NCBI GenBank assembly: GCA_018269005.1
Contig: JAFDVK010000032.1
Location: forward strand, 186,001-250,000
Length of the DNA stretch: 64,000 nucleotides
Direction: 5' to 3'
DNA from: Acidobacteriota bacterium
Lineage (GTDB): Bacteria > Acidobacteriota > Blastocatellia > Pyrinomonadales > Pyrinomonadaceae
Under the pieces are notes generated by a model, which was given only the letters and a program-made list of their open reading frames with translations, searched no databases and had not been told where the DNA came from. Below are positions 62,588-64,000 of the stretch, one piece after another (the first letter of the stretch is position 1; each line of letters begins with the position of its first letter). A program made the translations under genes and the position numbers.

Positions 62588-63541
62588 ATGAGCATTCACT
62601 TTGACCTGACCCTGCGTCCTGATGAATCGGTTTTCTTTTCACGAAATGACGTGAACGACCCGCGCCTCGGCGAGATCGTGCGGCACACGCCGGATCATTA
62701 CGATAGGGCAGACATTGTGATACTTGGCTGTCCGCAAGATGAGGGCGTACGGCGAAACGGCGGGCGTATCGGAGCCGCGGACGCACCACTCGCGATCCGG
62801 AAGCAGTTCTATAAGCTAACGACGATGAACATCCGGAAGCGGATATTCGATCTTGGCGATGTAAAACTGGCCAACACTCTTGAAGCCACCCACGGCACGA
62901 TGACGGAGATCGTTAAGGCTGTTCTGCGTGATGGCAAGCGTTTGATCGTTCTTGGGGGCGGAAACGATATTTCCTATGCCGACGGGAAAGCAATGTCGGA
63001 GGTTTTCGGACGTGATTGGTGGATCGGTGTGAATATCGACGCCCATCTTGACGTCCGCCTGTCGGAAGAGCGAAATAGCGGGACTCCCTATCGTCAGCTT
63101 CTCGATGAAGAACTTCTCCTTCCGAAGCATTTCTATGAGGTCGGATATCAGTCTCATTTTACTTCACCGATCTATTACGACTATATTCGGAAACTCGGTG
63201 TCAATCGGATCAGCCTCGAGCTCGTAAGGTCGCGTGCGCAGGCAGATATCGAGCTGAGGGAGAATATTAGGAATACGTTCATTGGCCACAGCTCCTCGCT
63301 AAATACATTTTTCGGCTTCGATATGGATGTTGTGCGGTCCGCGGATGCCCCCGGAACTTCTGCACCGTCGCCGCTTGGACTTCGTGCCGGCGAGTTTATC
63401 CAGCTTGTGAAATATGCTGCAAGCCTTGCTAACACCAAATTGATCGAATTCAGCGAAGTGAACCCAAAGTTTGACCAAGACGATCGCACGGCAAAGCTTG
63501 TTGCGATCGGCATGCATCGATTTTGCACCGGCATAGCCTGA
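62588..63541 (+). CDS. hutG: Formimidoylglutamase-like protein of the arginase/ureohydrolase family
   Basis: This 317-residue protein belongs to the arginase superfamily and would hydrolyse N-formimino-L-glutamate to glutamate and formamide, the last step of this histidine pathway. Mn-binding motifs are visible as DAHLD (D151, H153, D155) and DMD (D245, D247). The first motif, normally GGGHD or GGDHS, reads GGGND with Asn126 in place of the ligand His. SGTPYRQ (164-170) supports the HutG assignment. All other hut enzymes are in this window. The predicted mRNA is leaderless. Confidence 0.88.
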   Translation: MSIHFDLTLRPDESVFFSRNDVNDPRLGEIVRHTPDHYDRADIVILGCPQDEGVRRNGGRIGAADAPLAIRKQFYKLTTMNIRKRIFDLGDVKLANTLEATHGTMTEIVKAVLRDGKRLIVLGGGNDISYADGKAMSEVFGRDWWIGVNIDAHLDVRLSEERNSGTPYRQLLDEELLLPKHFYEVGYQSHFTSPIYYDYIRKLGVNRISLELVRSRAQADIELRENIRNTFIGHSSSLNTFFGFDMDVVRSADAPGTSAPSPLGLRAGEFIQLVKYAASLANTKLIEFSEVNPKFDQDDRTAKLVAIGMHRFCTGIA

Positions 63542-63587
63542 ACAAATTTGCTTGATATCCCCCCTCTTTGGTGAGAATATTTAGAAC

Positions 63588-63644
63588 ACAGGAAATGGTG
63601 TCTTCCTGGACCAACCGCTATTTCAAATAGCTGATGACGCCTGC
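63588..63644 (+). ncRNA. Fluoride riboswitch (crcB motif)
   Basis: The sequence fits the fluoride riboswitch class throughout. AGGAA pairs with TTCCT (63590-63607). GGTGTC (63597-63602) pairs with GACGCC (63636-63641). The hairpin GCTATT-TCA-AATAGC (63617-63631) is followed by the diagnostic GCTGATGACGCCTGC. A possible promoter (TTGATA 63552-63557, 17-nt spacer, GAATAT 63575-63580) precedes it. The crcB Shine-Dalgarno (AGAGGAG, 63650-63656) follows directly. The class senses F- and switches on fluoride exporters. Confidence 0.95.
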
Positions 63645-63659
63645 TTTTAGAGGAGAACT

Positions 63660-64000
63660 ATGAGCAGAAGCGTCATTTTTGTTGCGATCGGCGGAATGTT
63701 GGGAGCGGTCGCCCGTTTCGCTGCGGTTGAACTAATTGCCGTCTTGTTTCCCGTTACTTTTCCCACCGGGACCTTTGTGGTGAATATCCTGGGATCTCTG
63801 GTAATGGGTGCGGCCGTCGGGGTCTCTGAACGATATATAATCCCGGCAGATTGGCGTGTCTTCTTGACCGCTGGTTTTTGCGGCGGGTTCACGACAATGT
63901 CGTCGTTCGCCTTTGAGAATGTAACGCTCCTCATAGACCGCTACTACGGTACTTTCGCGATATACAGCACCGCTACATTTCTTGCGTGTCTTGGGGCGGC
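63660..64000 (+). CDS. crcB: Fluoride channel CrcB/Fluc (C-terminus off the window)
   Basis: About 113 residues are visible from an ATG at 63660 with AGAGGAG a few nt upstream. The protein has the Fluc signatures: GGMLGAVARF (about 11-20), GTFVVNILGS (about 42-51) with the channel Asn, and GFCGGFTTMSSF (about 78-89) with the conserved Phe and Thr of the fluoride path. Family members are dual-topology dimers that let F- leave the cell. The fluoride riboswitch directly upstream confirms the assignment. The gene continues past the right edge. Confidence 0.95.
   Translation, partial: MSRSVIFVAIGGMLGAVARFAAVELIAVLFPVTFPTGTFVVNILGSLVMGAAVGVSERYIIPADWRVFLTAGFCGGFTTMSSFAFENVTLLIDRYYGTFAIYSTATFLACLGA

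Overview
The window is a stretch of bacterial chromosome of about 54% GC by eye, densely coded, with most genes on the minus strand. Lineage is inferred, not proven. An LptC-type LPS-export protein points to a diderm. The mix of zinc-ribbon/FHA kinases, GYF-like and Yip1-like membrane proteins, MacB-type permeases, paired S9/M28 exopeptidases, a DUF2339 membrane protein and weak Shine-Dalgarno signals resembles Acidobacteriota, perhaps Blastocatellia/Pyrinomonadaceae. No insertion sequence, prophage or CRISPR array was seen.

Layout. 1-7.6 kb (minus): lptC (cut by the window edge), recJ, uppP, a short-chain dehydrogenase with a small membrane partner, a TPR protein and a PLP amino-acid decarboxylase. 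7.6-12.3 kb: a housekeeping operon ftsY-ribD-rsmA-RNase J behind a good sigma70-like promoter. 12.3-19.8 kb: a GYF/zinc-finger membrane protein, an HD-GYP c-di-GMP phosphodiesterase and a divergent S9/M28 peptidase pair. 19.7-22 kb: modABC. 22-27 kb: an active C-terminal processing protease, two oligopeptide ABC ATPases without permeases, and a Yip1-like protein. 27-32 kb: a MacB-like tripartite efflux operon. 32.3-37.3 kb: a phospho-signalling operon (FHA protein, Ser/Thr kinase with FHA, RDD protein, FHA-GAF-PP2C phosphatase). 37.7-43.1 kb: haem-copper oxidase assembly genes (heme O synthase, subunit III, DUF420) divergent from ResB/CcsA cytochrome c maturation genes. 43-48.4 kb: a secreted Lys/Pro/Glu-rich protein, an S41 homologue that lacks its catalytic residues, RuvX and a penicillin-acylase homologue. 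48.5-49.6 kb: tRNA-Arg followed by about 950 bp of repeats. 49.6-63.5 kb: all four histidine-utilisation enzymes (HutH, HutI, HutU, HutG), scattered among unrelated genes. The right edge is a CrcB fluoride channel gene.

Two riboswitches are the most notable non-coding features. A textbook fluoride riboswitch (63588-63644) precedes crcB. A strong match to the cyclic-di-AMP (ydaO-yuaA) riboswitch lies on the minus strand at 37474-37625, with its own promoter-like sequence upstream and a two-way terminator about 100 nt downstream, but no recognisable gene behind it. It looks like an orphan second-messenger-binding RNA unit.

Together the genes cover envelope and lipid-carrier metabolism, core RNA and protein-targeting functions, proteolysis and peptide use, respiration biogenesis and histidine catabolism, with nucleotide second messengers (c-di-GMP, c-di-AMP) and Ser/Thr phosphorylation as local regulatory themes.
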